Shown here piece after piece: positions 7,815-16,531 of a stretch of DNA of 64,000 nt. Numbering within the stretch: position 1 is the stretch's first letter; every line of letters begins with the position of its first letter. The stretch is from contig NZ_JACSNY010000002.1 of assembly GCF_016902535.1 (NCBI RefSeq), positions 231,221 to 295,220 of the forward strand. Reading direction: 5' to 3'. The DNA comes from Anaerotignum lactatifermentans (lineage in GTDB: Bacteria > Bacillota > Clostridia > Lachnospirales > Anaerotignaceae). Under the pieces are notes generated by a model. That model was not told the origin of the DNA. It did no database searches and saw only the letters and a list, made by a program, of their open reading frames with translations. The position numbers and the translations under genes were made by a program.

Positions 7815-9092
7815 TTATTTCTTTGTCTGCATGATTTCGATTACCTTCATATCAACTTCATCCAGACCTTCATGAGACAGTTTTGTCAGGTTTTTTACTG
7901 TATCTTCCACAGCTGTGGAGTTGATGCCGTCTGTTGCCTGAATAATGCTGTTGTCCATAGCGTAAAGTGCTGCGTATACAGCCTCACCTGCACAGATAGA
8001 AAGTTTCAGAGCGCATCCGCCTTTCGCGCCATCACAGAAGATACCGGCAACGCCGCCCATCATATTCTGTACCGCGCCGCAGATCTGTTCCAGATTGCCG
8101 CCCATCATGTAAGTAATCGCGGCAGCAGAGCCGGAACCAGCCAGTGTAGCGCCGCAGATAGGAGAAAGTCTGCCTACGTGTTTCTTCATGTACATAATAC
8201 AGAGCATGCCGAGCAGTTCCGCACGAAGAAGTGTTTCTTCGGAAACGCCCAGATGTTTTGCTGCTACTGCGGAAGGAAGCATCGTTTCCAGACCCTGATT
8301 GCCGCTACCCAGATATGTCATAACGGAGCCGTTGCCGCCGCTCATGCGGAAGTCGCAGGCTGCCGCTGTGGTCAGTTTTATATCTGTTACCATATCATTG
8401 GAAAGCTTGCCAGCATCCACCATTTTCTTCAGGCAAGGACCAACACCGATGGCATATTTCTTTTCCAGACCACGTGCTGCGATGGCCAGATTCATTTCGA
8501 TACCTTCCTTGATGAAGTCCAGATCTTTTACATCTACTTCATTTGCCGCTTTCAGAAAATCTGCGAAGGTGTATTCTGTAATATCAAAATCTCCATGAGA
8601 TTCTGCAGCTTCTACTTTTACACGTTTGTCCAGTTTTACAACGCCGTCTTTTTCTGCGAATACCATATTGTCATGAGCATCTTCTGTGATGACATGAGCT
8701 TTTTCTGTGGCGTTTGTAGCAACACATTCAATATAGAACTGGCTGCTTTTCAGTACCTTTACGGTAACAAATCCCTGCTCTACCAGTTCTTCTCCTTTGG
8801 TAACGTGTTCGGGTTTGATATCGGCAAAAATTTCCATGGTATTGCCGGGTTTGCTCAGCAAGCAGCCCAGAACGCAGGACAGTTCAATCCCATTTGTGCC
8901 TGTGTTGGGAATCTGTACGCTGTAAGCATTTTTAAAAATGTTAGAGCTGATAACCATATCCAGATGTGTCGCGGGTTTTTCCAGCAGCTCACATGCTCTG
9001 GAAACGGTCAGACCGATGGCTACGGGTTCAGTACAACCCATGCTGGGCTGCATTTCACCTTTGATTGCTTCTAACGCTTTTTTGATATCCAT
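7815..9092 (-). CDS. cyuA: L-cysteine desulfidase (CyuA/CdsB; UPF0597, serine dehydratase alpha-like)
   Basis: 425 residues; E. coli CyuA (YhaM) is 436. The family start MGCTEPVAIG has C20, and the iron-sulfur ligands expected for this fold are present: C313 (PICGAT), C353 and C360 (FCDGAKGGC). A Gly-rich SGGNGSV and GSGNQG region is at 251-267. The enzyme splits cysteine to pyruvate, ammonia and sulfide using a [4Fe-4S] cluster. The ATG follows GAGGAGGA. It is a single-gene unit driven by a consensus sigma-54 promoter, and the neighbouring gene is a sigma-54 activator, matching the C. difficile cdsB/CdsR arrangement that controls cysteine catabolism. L-serine as an alternative substrate is possible. 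Confidence 0.85.
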   Translation of the reverse strand: MDIKKALEAIKGEMQPSMGCTEPVAIGLTVSRACELLEKPATHLDMVISSNIFKNAYSVQIPNTGTNGIELSCVLGCLLSKPGNTMEIFADIKPEHVTKGEELVEQGFVTVKVLKSSQFYIECVATNATEKAHVITEDAHDNMVFAEKDGVVKLDKRVKVEAAESHGDFDITEYTFADFLKAANEVDVKDLDFIKEGIEMNLAIAARGLEKKYAIGVGPCLKKMVDAGKLSNDMVTDIKLTTAAACDFRMSGGNGSVMTYLGSGNQGLETMLPSAVAAKHLGVSEETLLRAELLGMLCIMYMKKHVGRLSPICGATLAGSGSAAAITYMMGGNLEQICGAVQNMMGGVAGIFCDGAKGGCALKLSICAGEAVYAALYAMDNSIIQATDGINSTAVEDTVKNLTKLSHEGLDEVDMKVIEIMQTKK

Positions 9093-9141
9093 AAAAACAT
9101 TCCTCCTCGTTTGTTCTTTCCATAGATTTGCCTATATAAAG

Positions 9142-9157
9142 AGCAAGAAACGTGCCA
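9142..9157 (-). promoter_or_regulatory. Sigma-54 (RpoN) promoter of the cysteine desulfidase gene
   Basis: On the minus strand TGGCAC (9157-9152), five bases, TTGCT (9146-9142). This is a full match to the -24/-12 consensus TGGCAC-N5-TTGCW. The expected start of transcription is near 9130, about 38 bases before the ATG. rpoN itself is not in the window. Confidence 0.88.
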
Positions 9158-9160
9158 AAC

Positions 9161-9189
9161 AAAAAACAGCCGGTTTCGGCTGTTTTTTT
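9161..9189 (-). terminator. Terminator of the sigma-54 activator operon
   Basis: Hairpin with arms 9161-9172 and 9177-9188 and T-runs on both sides, so it can work in either direction. It lies about 200 bases past the activator stop and only four bases before the -24 element of the sigma-54 promoter, so read-through into the desulfidase gene is blocked. Confidence 0.8.
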
Positions 9190-9385
9190 CTGTATTATTT
9201 TTCAAATTTGAGAAATATTTTTGTGGAAATCACTCGATTTATAAAATAAATTGAAGTGTATTCACTTTTTTTCATTCTTTGCCTCAAAAACACTTGTTTT
9301 TTGGAAAAAATCAGGTTGATGCAGCAAGCGGAAAAATGGAACATACAAAATTCTCATTTTTGAAAACGCTTCTTATTTTTGAGAA
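9190..9385. promoter_or_regulatory. A/T-rich spacer, candidate activator-binding region
   Basis: No gene. It lies 35-230 bases upstream of the sigma-54 promoter, where an enhancer-binding protein normally binds. Two near-identical 13-base pieces occur at 9351-9363 and 9370-9382 (one base differs, TTCTCATTTTTGA type), and a related TTTGAGAA is at 9206-9213. These are candidate binding sites by position only. Confidence 0.3.
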
Positions 9386-10810
9386 CTAAAGAAGACTGTA
9401 TTTTTTTAGTTTCCGGTATAATGTCGCCCGGCTGATCTGCAGCGTTTCCGCCAGAGCATTTTTTTCCTCTAGTGTTGCGGAGGGCTTGATCAGACTGGAA
9501 AGCACTCTTTTTTCGTAATCCCCCAGTATTTCGTCCAGAGACCAGTTGGAAAATCCCTTTCGAGAGCGCAGGACGATGTGGTCCGGTAAATCGGAAAGCT
9601 CGATGATATTATTCTCCACAATATTGGCCAGATATTCCACAATATTTTTCAGCTCCCGTACGTTGCCCGGCCAGTCGTAGCTCATGAGCGTTTGCAGGGC
9701 CTGTGTGGAAACACCGGTAATATTTTTTCCCAGCTTTTGGTTATAGTAAGCGATATAATGGTCGATAAGCGGAGGAAGGTCTTCTTTGCGCATCCGTAAC
9801 GGAGGCAGCTCGATAGGGATAATGTTCAAGCGGTAGTAAAGATCCTCTCGGAAAGTTCCCTCTGCTACCATCTGCTCAATATTTTTATTTGTGGCGCAGA
9901 TGACACGGATGTCAATGGGAATAGGCTTTCTGCCGCCGATCCGTTCCACCTGTTTTTCCTGGAGAACACGAAGCAGCTTTGTCTGCACATGCAGAGGCAT
10001 ATCTCCGATCTCGTCCAGAAAAATGGTGCTTTTGTCCGCCAGCTCAAATTTCCCGATGGAACCATGTTTTCTGGCGCCTGTAAATGCCCCCTCTTCATAT
10101 CCGAACAGTTCGCTTTCCACCAGATTTTCCGGAATAGCGGCACAGTTAATGGAAATCATCAGCTTATCGTGCCGATCGCTAAGATTATGGATCATCTTTG
10201 CCATGATCTCCTTGCCTGTCCCGCTTTCTCCCCGCAGAAATACCGTAGAATCCGATTTGGCTACTTTTCTGCCGATCCGCAGCGCCTCCTGCATTTTAGG
10301 GCTTTTTCCTACAAAGGACCATGCTTTTTCCGCCGTATGAACCACCTTCAGTTGTTCCTCCAGACGGCTTTTGGCCTGATCTGTATAAAGCTTGCTTTCC
10401 AGCAGTACACTCATATACTTTAAAAATTCTTCCAGTTTTGCCGTATTTTTCAGCAGATTTTCCCTCTGCTCCTCCTGAAAGGCAATAATGGAGATCACAC
10501 CGACAACGGTCTGCTCCTGAAAAATGGGATAAGCCAGATTCGCCAGTTCCCGGCAATAGCTTCTTTTTTCACAGCCTACACAGTTGGGGTCCTCCGCTAC
10601 GTTGCGGATGATGCCATACTCGCCTGTGGACAAAACCTTCTGGAAGAAATTTCCGTGAGAAACGGTACTGCCAATCTCAGCCAGATAGTCTCCCGTACCC
10701 GCCACACGGATCAGTTCGTTATCCACTACTGTAACGTCTGATTCCAGAATGGAGGCGATGGCCTGCACATAGGCCTGTATAAAGGGCTGTATTTTCATCA
10801 AAGGCGTCAT
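9386..10810 (-). CDS. Sigma-54-dependent transcriptional activator, CdsR-like
   Basis: 474 residues from the ATG at 10810, preferred over an ATG at 10828 because AAGGAGG stands directly before it. N-terminal sensory region of about 150 residues, GAF/PAS-like, carrying a Cys set C77, C80 and C86 (CxxCx5C). AAA+ domain: Walker A GESGTGKE at 194-201, the sigma-54-contacting GAFTGA at 241-246, Walker B IFLDEIGD. Fis-type HTH at the C-terminus (SRATLYRKLKKY). It activates sigma-54 promoters; the consensus promoter 230 bases downstream, in front of the cysteine desulfidase gene, is the obvious target. The Cys cluster could bind an Fe-S or metal centre or sense thiols; this is inference. It follows the alcohol dehydrogenase gene by 30 bases. 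Confidence 0.87.
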   Translation of the reverse strand: MTPLMKIQPFIQAYVQAIASILESDVTVVDNELIRVAGTGDYLAEIGSTVSHGNFFQKVLSTGEYGIIRNVAEDPNCVGCEKRSYCRELANLAYPIFQEQTVVGVISIIAFQEEQRENLLKNTAKLEEFLKYMSVLLESKLYTDQAKSRLEEQLKVVHTAEKAWSFVGKSPKMQEALRIGRKVAKSDSTVFLRGESGTGKEIMAKMIHNLSDRHDKLMISINCAAIPENLVESELFGYEEGAFTGARKHGSIGKFELADKSTIFLDEIGDMPLHVQTKLLRVLQEKQVERIGGRKPIPIDIRVICATNKNIEQMVAEGTFREDLYYRLNIIPIELPPLRMRKEDLPPLIDHYIAYYNQKLGKNITGVSTQALQTLMSYDWPGNVRELKNIVEYLANIVENNIIELSDLPDHIVLRSRKGFSNWSLDEILGDYEKRVLSSLIKPSATLEEKNALAETLQISRATLYRKLKKYSLL

Positions 10811-10840
10811 GGCCTGCCTCCTTTCCATACTTCATTCCGA

Positions 10841-11944
10841 TTACAGCAGACTTTTTTCGTAAACGGAAAGTACATCTTTTTCATCCAGTTTGTAGCAGGG
10901 GAAAGTCAGCAGTTTCTGGGGCGTTTCCAGAGCGCGTTTGGTATAGTACGCCAGATCTTCCGCAGTAAAAGTTTCAGGACAATCTAAAACATCTTTCATC
11001 AGCTGGCCCATTTCCTCTGTGGAAGCCAGACCGAGACAATCCAGAACCGCTTTTACGTTTTCGTCCTCTTTATCAAACAGTTCCAGATATGCCTGCATCA
11101 GCATCCCATTGGCACGGCCGTGAGGAATCCCTTTTTCATAAGTCAGGAAGTAGCCCAGTCCATGGGGAATGGAGGTGCTTGTCTGCGCGATGACCATGCC
11201 GCCAATGGCAGAAGCCATCATCAGTTTTTCTCTTGTTTCCGCTGTGTAGGTTCTGGCTTTCAAAGCGGGAATACATTCTTTCCAGTAGCTCAAACCAATT
11301 TTAGCCATTTCTTTGCTCAGCTGGCTGGCCGCCGTATTCAGATAGCTTTCCACCAGATGGCTCATAGCGTCTACGGCTGTATTATTGGTAACTTTTTCAG
11401 ATAATACATCCATGTATTTAGGATCAAGGAAGGAAACGGAAGCGAACAGCGGCTGCACAATACCGTTTTTTGTACGTTTTTCGTGGAGTGTAATAATAGC
11501 GTACTGTGTTACCTCAGAGCCTGTGCCGGCGGTGGTAGGGATTTCTACAACAGGCAGTGTTTTCGCCTTCGGGTCATTGAAAAGAATATCGGAAGGCGCA
11601 CCAGGATTTGCCGCCAGAACAGAAATGGCTTTTGCCGCGTCCATAGGAGAACCGCCGCCGATCCCAATGACGAAATCCACCTGTTCTTCCTGAGCCAGTT
11701 TGCCGGCCGCTACAACCGTTTCCAGATCGGGATTTTCTCCTACCTGGTCAAAAAGCACCCAGCTGCAGCCTACCGCCTCCAGAGCGGATGTGATATCCGC
11801 CTGTGCGCCGTTGGCCTTTGCGGAATGACGGCCGGTAACAATCAGAGCTTTTTTCCCAAACTGTGCCAGAACATCCTGATGTGCTTTCACACAGTCTGTG
11901 CCATAAAATGTACGTACAGGCATATAATAACCAAAGTTTTTCAT
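10841..11944 (-). CDS. Iron-containing alcohol dehydrogenase
   Basis: 367 residues from the ATG at 11944, which follows GAGGAGGAAACAGAA (frame is open to 11980). Group III Fe-ADH: Rossmann-like N-terminal domain with GIGGGSPMDAAKAI (about 90-105), the TTAGTGSEVT motif (about 138-148), and metal-ligand His/Asp in the all-helical C-terminal half (DAMSHLVES, IPHGLGYFLTYEKGIPHG). Such enzymes reduce aldehydes or ketones with NAD(P)H; the substrate is unclear. Located between an 84-residue protein and the sigma-54 activator, same strand, short gaps, so probably one operon. Confidence 0.88.
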   Translation of the reverse strand: MKNFGYYMPVRTFYGTDCVKAHQDVLAQFGKKALIVTGRHSAKANGAQADITSALEAVGCSWVLFDQVGENPDLETVVAAGKLAQEEQVDFVIGIGGGSPMDAAKAISVLAANPGAPSDILFNDPKAKTLPVVEIPTTAGTGSEVTQYAIITLHEKRTKNGIVQPLFASVSFLDPKYMDVLSEKVTNNTAVDAMSHLVESYLNTAASQLSKEMAKIGLSYWKECIPALKARTYTAETREKLMMASAIGGMVIAQTSTSIPHGLGYFLTYEKGIPHGRANGMLMQAYLELFDKEDENVKAVLDCLGLASTEEMGQLMKDVLDCPETFTAEDLAYYTKRALETPQKLLTFPCYKLDEKDVLSVYEKSLL

Positions 11945-11963
11945 TTCTGTTTCCTCCTCTTTT

Positions 11964-12218
11964 TTATAATACAAAATCATACCAATCCCAGGCCGCGTTC
12001 AGCACTTCCTTGGGATCTTCCGCCACAGGCTCCGCTTCCAGCTGGAATTCTATCTCAAAATCATGATAACGTTCTCCCTCGATGGTTGCGATCCCCTGCA
12101 AGATATAATGACCTTTTTCGCCGCGCAGAGTATCGGCCTCCATTAGCAGATCATCCTCTTCCAGATAGATCTTATTGAGCTCCTCCGCTCTTTCTTCCGG
12201 CGTAAAAATATGCTCCAC
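11964..12218 (-). CDS. Small acidic hypothetical protein (GTG start)
   Basis: 84 residues, strongly acidic, no signal peptide. I set the start at a GTG at 12218, seven bases after GGGGGAGG; the open frame continues to 12314 without a ribosome site. The sequence begins with an EHIFTPEERAEELNKIYLEED helix-rich part and ends with Trp-rich AAWDWYDFVL. No family recognised. It is 19 bases upstream of the alcohol dehydrogenase gene. Confidence 0.65.
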   Translation of the reverse strand: MEHIFTPEERAEELNKIYLEEDDLLMEADTLRGEKGHYILQGIATIEGERYHDFEIEFQLEAEPVAEDPKEVLNAAWDWYDFVL

Positions 12219-12376
12219 AAAAACACCTCCCCCAAAAATCATGTTCTTATTTGATTTTACCATTGGCTTTTTCGATATACAAGCAAATTTCACTTTCTGA
12301 TTGGCAAGAACCATGATATAATGTCTAAGGCAAACAAGAATTCAACGCGACATCACATTCCAGAAGGAGGCTTCTG

Positions 12377-13156
12377 ATGCAGTATATCATATTAGATTTG
12401 GAATTTAACCAGTCCTTCCCTTTTAAAACCGGGAAAAAAACAGAACCCGTGGCGGAATGTCCTTTTGAGATCATTCAGATCGGCGCTGTCAAGCTGGATG
12501 AGAGCTATACGCCTGTGGGAGAGTTTAACGTAATGATTAAACCTACCATCTATCCCCGTATTCACCCCTTTGTGGAACGGATTACCGGCATCAAAGAAAG
12601 TGATTTAAAGGATAAAGGCACCTTTGCCCAGGCGTATCAGGATTTTCTGGATTTTATCGGCAAGGAAGATGCTGTTCTGTGTACCTGGGGGCCGGACGAT
12701 ATTAAGTCTTTATTTCGAAATATCCTCTATTATCACCTGGACAGCGACGCACTGACAGACCAGTATCTGAATATCCAGCCCTTTGCGTCTAAATATCTGA
12801 ATCATGAAGCGGGACGTTCCATTGGCTTGAAAAACGCAGTCAGTGAGCTGGGAATCGAAATGAATATCCCCTTTCATGACGCTCTTTGTGATGCCAGGTA
12901 TACGGCGGAAATTTTCCGCATTGTACACCCGGAAACAGTTGTACCGGAAATTTTTCAGCCTCTGGTTATGCTGGCAAAGAAACCCAAACGCGTCCGCACA
13001 GACAAAAAGGCGCTCTTTCAACATTTTATGGCGGAATTGAACCGGGAACTGACAGAAAGCGAAAAGAAGCTGATTCGTTCGGCCTATACTCTGGGCAGAA
13101 ATCATACCTATGACATGATGCCGCCGCAAAAGAAAAAAGCGGAAGGCAAAAAATAA
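12377..13156 (+). CDS. DEDDh 3'-5' exonuclease domain protein (KapD-like)
   Basis: 259 residues. Exonuclease motif I LDLEFNQ gives D7 and E9, the middle Asp lies in CTWGPDD, and motif III HDALCDARYTAE gives the His and last Asp of a DEDDh active site. The C-terminal 60 residues are basic (KRVRTDKK, ending PQKKKAEGKK). Family members are RNase T/KapD-like nucleases; KapD in Bacillus was named as an inhibitor of the KinA sporulation route. Monocistronic plus-strand gene with AGAAGGAGG before its ATG and a terminator directly after. Confidence 0.8.
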   Translation: MQYIILDLEFNQSFPFKTGKKTEPVAECPFEIIQIGAVKLDESYTPVGEFNVMIKPTIYPRIHPFVERITGIKESDLKDKGTFAQAYQDFLDFIGKEDAVLCTWGPDDIKSLFRNILYYHLDSDALTDQYLNIQPFASKYLNHEAGRSIGLKNAVSELGIEMNIPFHDALCDARYTAEIFRIVHPETVVPEIFQPLVMLAKKPKRVRTDKKALFQHFMAELNRELTESEKKLIRSAYTLGRNHTYDMMPPQKKKAEGKK

Positions 13157-13165
13157 GCTGCAAAC

Positions 13166-13208
13166 AAAAAAACAGGACAGTGGTTCGACAACCACTGTCC
13201 TGTTTTTT
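13166..13208. terminator. Bidirectional terminator between exonuclease and holA
   Basis: Long perfect hairpin (13168-13185 with 13190-13207) with A-run before and T-run after. It serves the two convergent genes and touches the holA stop codon. Confidence 0.9.
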
Positions 13209-14211
13209 ATTTTTGCCGGCTGCTCCAGCGCAGAAGCAAAAGCTCCACAGCCAGTTCTTCTTCCATTCGTCCGCCTTTGATCTCCAGATCTGTTTGAAGA
13301 CAATCCCGCAAAGCCTCCTGCAGCTGTTCTTTGGAGAAACTTTTAGATTGCTTTAAATAATCTCTGACCGCAAATTCGCGAATCTCCAGTTTACTGGCGA
13401 TTTCAGAGTTGGGCTCTCCCTGCAAGGAAAGAAGTGCCGTTTCCAAAATCAGACGAAATTGTCTTGTAACAAGAGAAAGCACCAGAAAGGGGGATTCCTT
13501 CATACGAAGCAGATTTCTGTATAATGTTGTGGTCTGCTCTGTCCTCCCTTCCGCTACCGCGCGAACCAGGTCAAAGATACGGGCTTCCAGGGAAATAGAG
13601 CAGACAGCGTCTACGTCCTCTTTTGTAATTTCACCGCTTTCCCCCTTGTAAGCAGTCAGTTTTCCGATCTCCCGCACCAGGTTTTCCATGCTATTGTCGG
13701 TGATACGCAGCAAATAGACCGCGGTACTGTCTGCCAGAGAAAGGCCCTGATCCTTACAGCTTTTTTTCAGCCAGGAGACGATCTCCTTTTCTGTCAGCGG
13801 CTTGAAATCCACAGCAATGCCATGTTTTGCGACTGCTTTATAGAGACGGTTATTTTTTTCCGCCTTTTCTTCTACAAACAAAAGGCAGGTACTTTCCGGC
13901 AGGTCCGACAGAAAATCCAAAAGGGCCTCTCCTTCTTCCTTTCTGCTTCCTTTTTGGAAAAACTCGCTATTTCGTACCAGCACCAGTCGTTTGTCGTTTA
14001 GAAAAGGAAGTGTTTCCGCCGCGTCCATAATGGCCGCGGCAGTTGCCCTCCGTCCTTCCAGTATGTCAAAGTTCATTCCCTCCGCACCTGGCGGCAAAAG
14101 CGCCTTTGTCAAAGTCTCCTCATAATTTTTTATCAAGTAGGTTTCACTTCCATAAAAAAGATAACACCTATGAAATTCTCCCTGTTTCCATTGTTTCTTT
14201 AATTCTTTCAT
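13207..14211 (-). CDS. holA: DNA polymerase III subunit delta
   Basis: 334 residues from the ATG at 14211 (MKELKKQWKQGEFHRCYLFYG), close to the usual 340. The open frame extends upstream but that part is the comEC antiframe. Clamp-loader delta features: N-terminal YLFYGSETYLIKNY, LPFLNDKRLVLVRNSEF, and the all-alpha C-terminal collar domain. It opens the beta clamp with the tau and delta' subunits. The start lies 44 bases inside the end of comEC, the common comEC-holA pairing of Firmicutes. Confidence 0.92.
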   Translation of the reverse strand: MKELKKQWKQGEFHRCYLFYGSETYLIKNYEETLTKALLPPGAEGMNFDILEGRRATAAAIMDAAETLPFLNDKRLVLVRNSEFFQKGSRKEEGEALLDFLSDLPESTCLLFVEEKAEKNNRLYKAVAKHGIAVDFKPLTEKEIVSWLKKSCKDQGLSLADSTAVYLLRITDNSMENLVREIGKLTAYKGESGEITKEDVDAVCSISLEARIFDLVRAVAEGRTEQTTTLYRNLLRMKESPFLVLSLVTRQFRLILETALLSLQGEPNSEIASKLEIREFAVRDYLKQSKSFSKEQLQEALRDCLQTDLEIKGGRMEEELAVELLLLRWSSRQK

Positions 14212-16531
14212 ATACTGGTTTCCTTTCTCCCCAGATGGTCCAGGAAAGACCGCCCGAAGGGGAAATATGTAATAAGATGCTGCCCTGTTCGTCTGTACGG
14301 CATACCGATATTCCGGCCTGAGCAAAACGTGCCAGTGTTTCCTGTGCCGGATGGTGATAAGGGTTATCCTGTCCGCAGGATATAACAGCCAGCTGGGCAT
14401 TTGTGGCCGCCAAAAATTCCGATGAGGACGCACCGGCGGAGCCATGATGCGACACCTTCAGCACATCACAGGAAAGCCCCTCTGGTTCTGCCAGCAAAAG
14501 CCGTTCCTGTCCTTCCTCCAGATCACCGGTAAACAGGATATCCACATCAGCATAGGAATATTTCAGTACCATAGAACCGGCGTTGCTGCCGCCCTTTGGC
14601 AGCTGTGTATTGGCAAATGGATACAGACAGAGGAAATTTCCCGCTTCTTCCAGTTCTCCCTTGTCTCCTTCCTTCACAGTATATAACGGGATCTGATTTT
14701 TTTCCAGAATTTCCTGCATTTCTTTTTCCCATTGTTCAGCCGTGATGGCATAATCCGGCAGATAAACACCGTCCACGGGCAATGCATCCATGACCTCCAA
14801 GGCACCCAGAATATGATCCGCGTCCAGATGAGAAAGAAATATCCCGCTGATATGATCGACTCCCAAATATTCTAAATAAGGCAGTATCTTTTCCGTGCCA
14901 ATATTGTCTCCCAATTCCTTTGTGGCAATACCTCCGCCGTCGACCAGAAAACATTCGTCGTTATAAGTTTGGATCACAGCGCAATCCCCCTGCCCCACAT
15001 CCAGGAATGTAACGGTATTTTCTTTCTGGAACAAACTGTTCCCCCAGAGCTGTAACAGAAGAACTGTGCCAAAACTGCTCAGTAAAATGGTCTGTATCCG
15101 TTCTTTTCTGCCGCAAAAGAGAAAGACAAACAAAACGCCGTAATAAAGCAGTATGGTTTCGGGAGCCGGACTGCCGGTCAGGGGATAACAGAAGGGCAGT
15201 TTTTCTGCCAGCCGACAAATGGCTTCATAGATTTGAAGGATCATATATGCGCTTCCCGCCGCAAAGGAAGAAAGCGGAGTTGAGAAAAAGCCCAAAAGTA
15301 CCGTCAGAAAACCGCTGCCCAGCAGCAGCCCACTGAAAGGTAGCACCACCAGATTTGCCAGAATGGAATACGGCGTGATATGGTAGAAGTGGTAGGCTGT
15401 TATAGGGAAGGTAAACAAAAAAGCGAAAAAGGACACCAGAATCATGTCCCAAACCTTTCCCAGAAGATCGTTCCGTTTGCCATAAAACCGACTGCCTGCC
15501 CATATGCCGATTACACTGAGGAAGGAAAGCTGGAATCCCGCGTTCCAGAGGTACAAAGGCTGTATCCAAAGCAAAACCAGAGCGGCTATGGCAATATTGT
15601 TGAGCCAGTCATGCCGTCTTTGCAGAATTCGCCCAACCAGGGCCACTGTCACCATAATGACTGCCCGCACGGCGGAGGGAGAAAAACCGGTAAATATCAA
15701 AAAGCAAACTGAAAATACGATCGTTACTGCCGCAGCACTACGGCGTCCCATATGAAATACAGATTCCATCAGCCACGCAGCCATCATTGCCAGCAAGGAA
15801 ATATGCAGGCCGGAAATACAGAGAATATGCGTAATTCCAGCCATACGATATAATTCTTCCGTCCCTTCCAGAATATCATCCCTGTCGCCGGTAATCAGTG
15901 CTTTGACAACACCGCTTTCTTCGGAAGGCAGAACCTGATTTAATATTTGATCCACCCGTTCCTTTCCCTTATGCAGAAAAACGGAAAGATTATTTTTTTC
16001 GCCAACCTTTTTAAAATCCGAGAGAAACATTTTGCAGTCGTAACCCTGCGTACACAAATAGAGTTCTTCGTTATAACTGCCGGGGATCGTTGGCTTTGAA
16101 AAGGACAGCGCTTCTCCCCGCAGCTGAATCTCATCTCCCACCGTCAGCGGTTTTCCTTCCATACGGATGGCGTAGATACAAAGCGAGTCCCCTTGAAAAG
16201 CGTCTTCTTCAGGGATGCCTTCCAAACGAAGTTTTTGAAAACCGCCGGAAGTCTCTCCTGTCTGCGTCACCAGAAAGGAACCGGAAACAGGCTGTGTTCC
16301 ACCGGCCAGATCTGTCGACGTTGGCTGTATGTTTCTCCCTGTCAGAAGAAATCCGGCGAGAACGAAAATGAGAAACAGGATGTAAAAAGGCCGTTTTGTT
16401 TTTGCAAGAAAATAGGATACAGCCACAACGGGAAATAAAATACAGACCAGACATATCCCAAAGGATACGCCTGATCTGCAATAGATGCCGCATATGAAAA
16501 ATAGTACCATCCAAAGTGCCGGTCTTCTCAT
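14168..16531 (-). CDS. comEC: DNA internalisation competence protein ComEC/Rec2
   Basis: 787 residues, full length. N-terminal membrane and OB-like part (residues 1-190), Competence domain with multiple helices including GITHILCISGLHISLL (about 225-480), and a C-terminal metallo-beta-lactamase-like domain (about 510-760) with FLDVGQGDCAVIQ and SHLDADHILG. ComEC forms the inner-membrane channel for single-stranded DNA; the C-terminal domain is thought to be the nuclease. ATGA overlap with the GerMN gene upstream and a 44-base overlap with holA downstream. Confidence 0.93.
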   Translation of the reverse strand: MRRPALWMVLFFICGIYCRSGVSFGICLVCILFPVVAVSYFLAKTKRPFYILFLIFVLAGFLLTGRNIQPTSTDLAGGTQPVSGSFLVTQTGETSGGFQKLRLEGIPEEDAFQGDSLCIYAIRMEGKPLTVGDEIQLRGEALSFSKPTIPGSYNEELYLCTQGYDCKMFLSDFKKVGEKNNLSVFLHKGKERVDQILNQVLPSEESGVVKALITGDRDDILEGTEELYRMAGITHILCISGLHISLLAMMAAWLMESVFHMGRRSAAAVTIVFSVCFLIFTGFSPSAVRAVIMVTVALVGRILQRRHDWLNNIAIAALVLLWIQPLYLWNAGFQLSFLSVIGIWAGSRFYGKRNDLLGKVWDMILVSFFAFLFTFPITAYHFYHITPYSILANLVVLPFSGLLLGSGFLTVLLGFFSTPLSSFAAGSAYMILQIYEAICRLAEKLPFCYPLTGSPAPETILLYYGVLFVFLFCGRKERIQTILLSSFGTVLLLQLWGNSLFQKENTVTFLDVGQGDCAVIQTYNDECFLVDGGGIATKELGDNIGTEKILPYLEYLGVDHISGIFLSHLDADHILGALEVMDALPVDGVYLPDYAITAEQWEKEMQEILEKNQIPLYTVKEGDKGELEEAGNFLCLYPFANTQLPKGGSNAGSMVLKYSYADVDILFTGDLEEGQERLLLAEPEGLSCDVLKVSHHGSAGASSSEFLAATNAQLAVISCGQDNPYHHPAQETLARFAQAGISVCRTDEQGSILLHISPSGGLSWTIWGERKPVYERIKETMETGRIS

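Noticed and set aside
7809..9074. 421-residue open frame on the plus strand
   Set aside because: It lies wholly antisense to the cysteine desulfidase gene, has a low-complexity Cys/Phe/His-rich product and no ribosome site.
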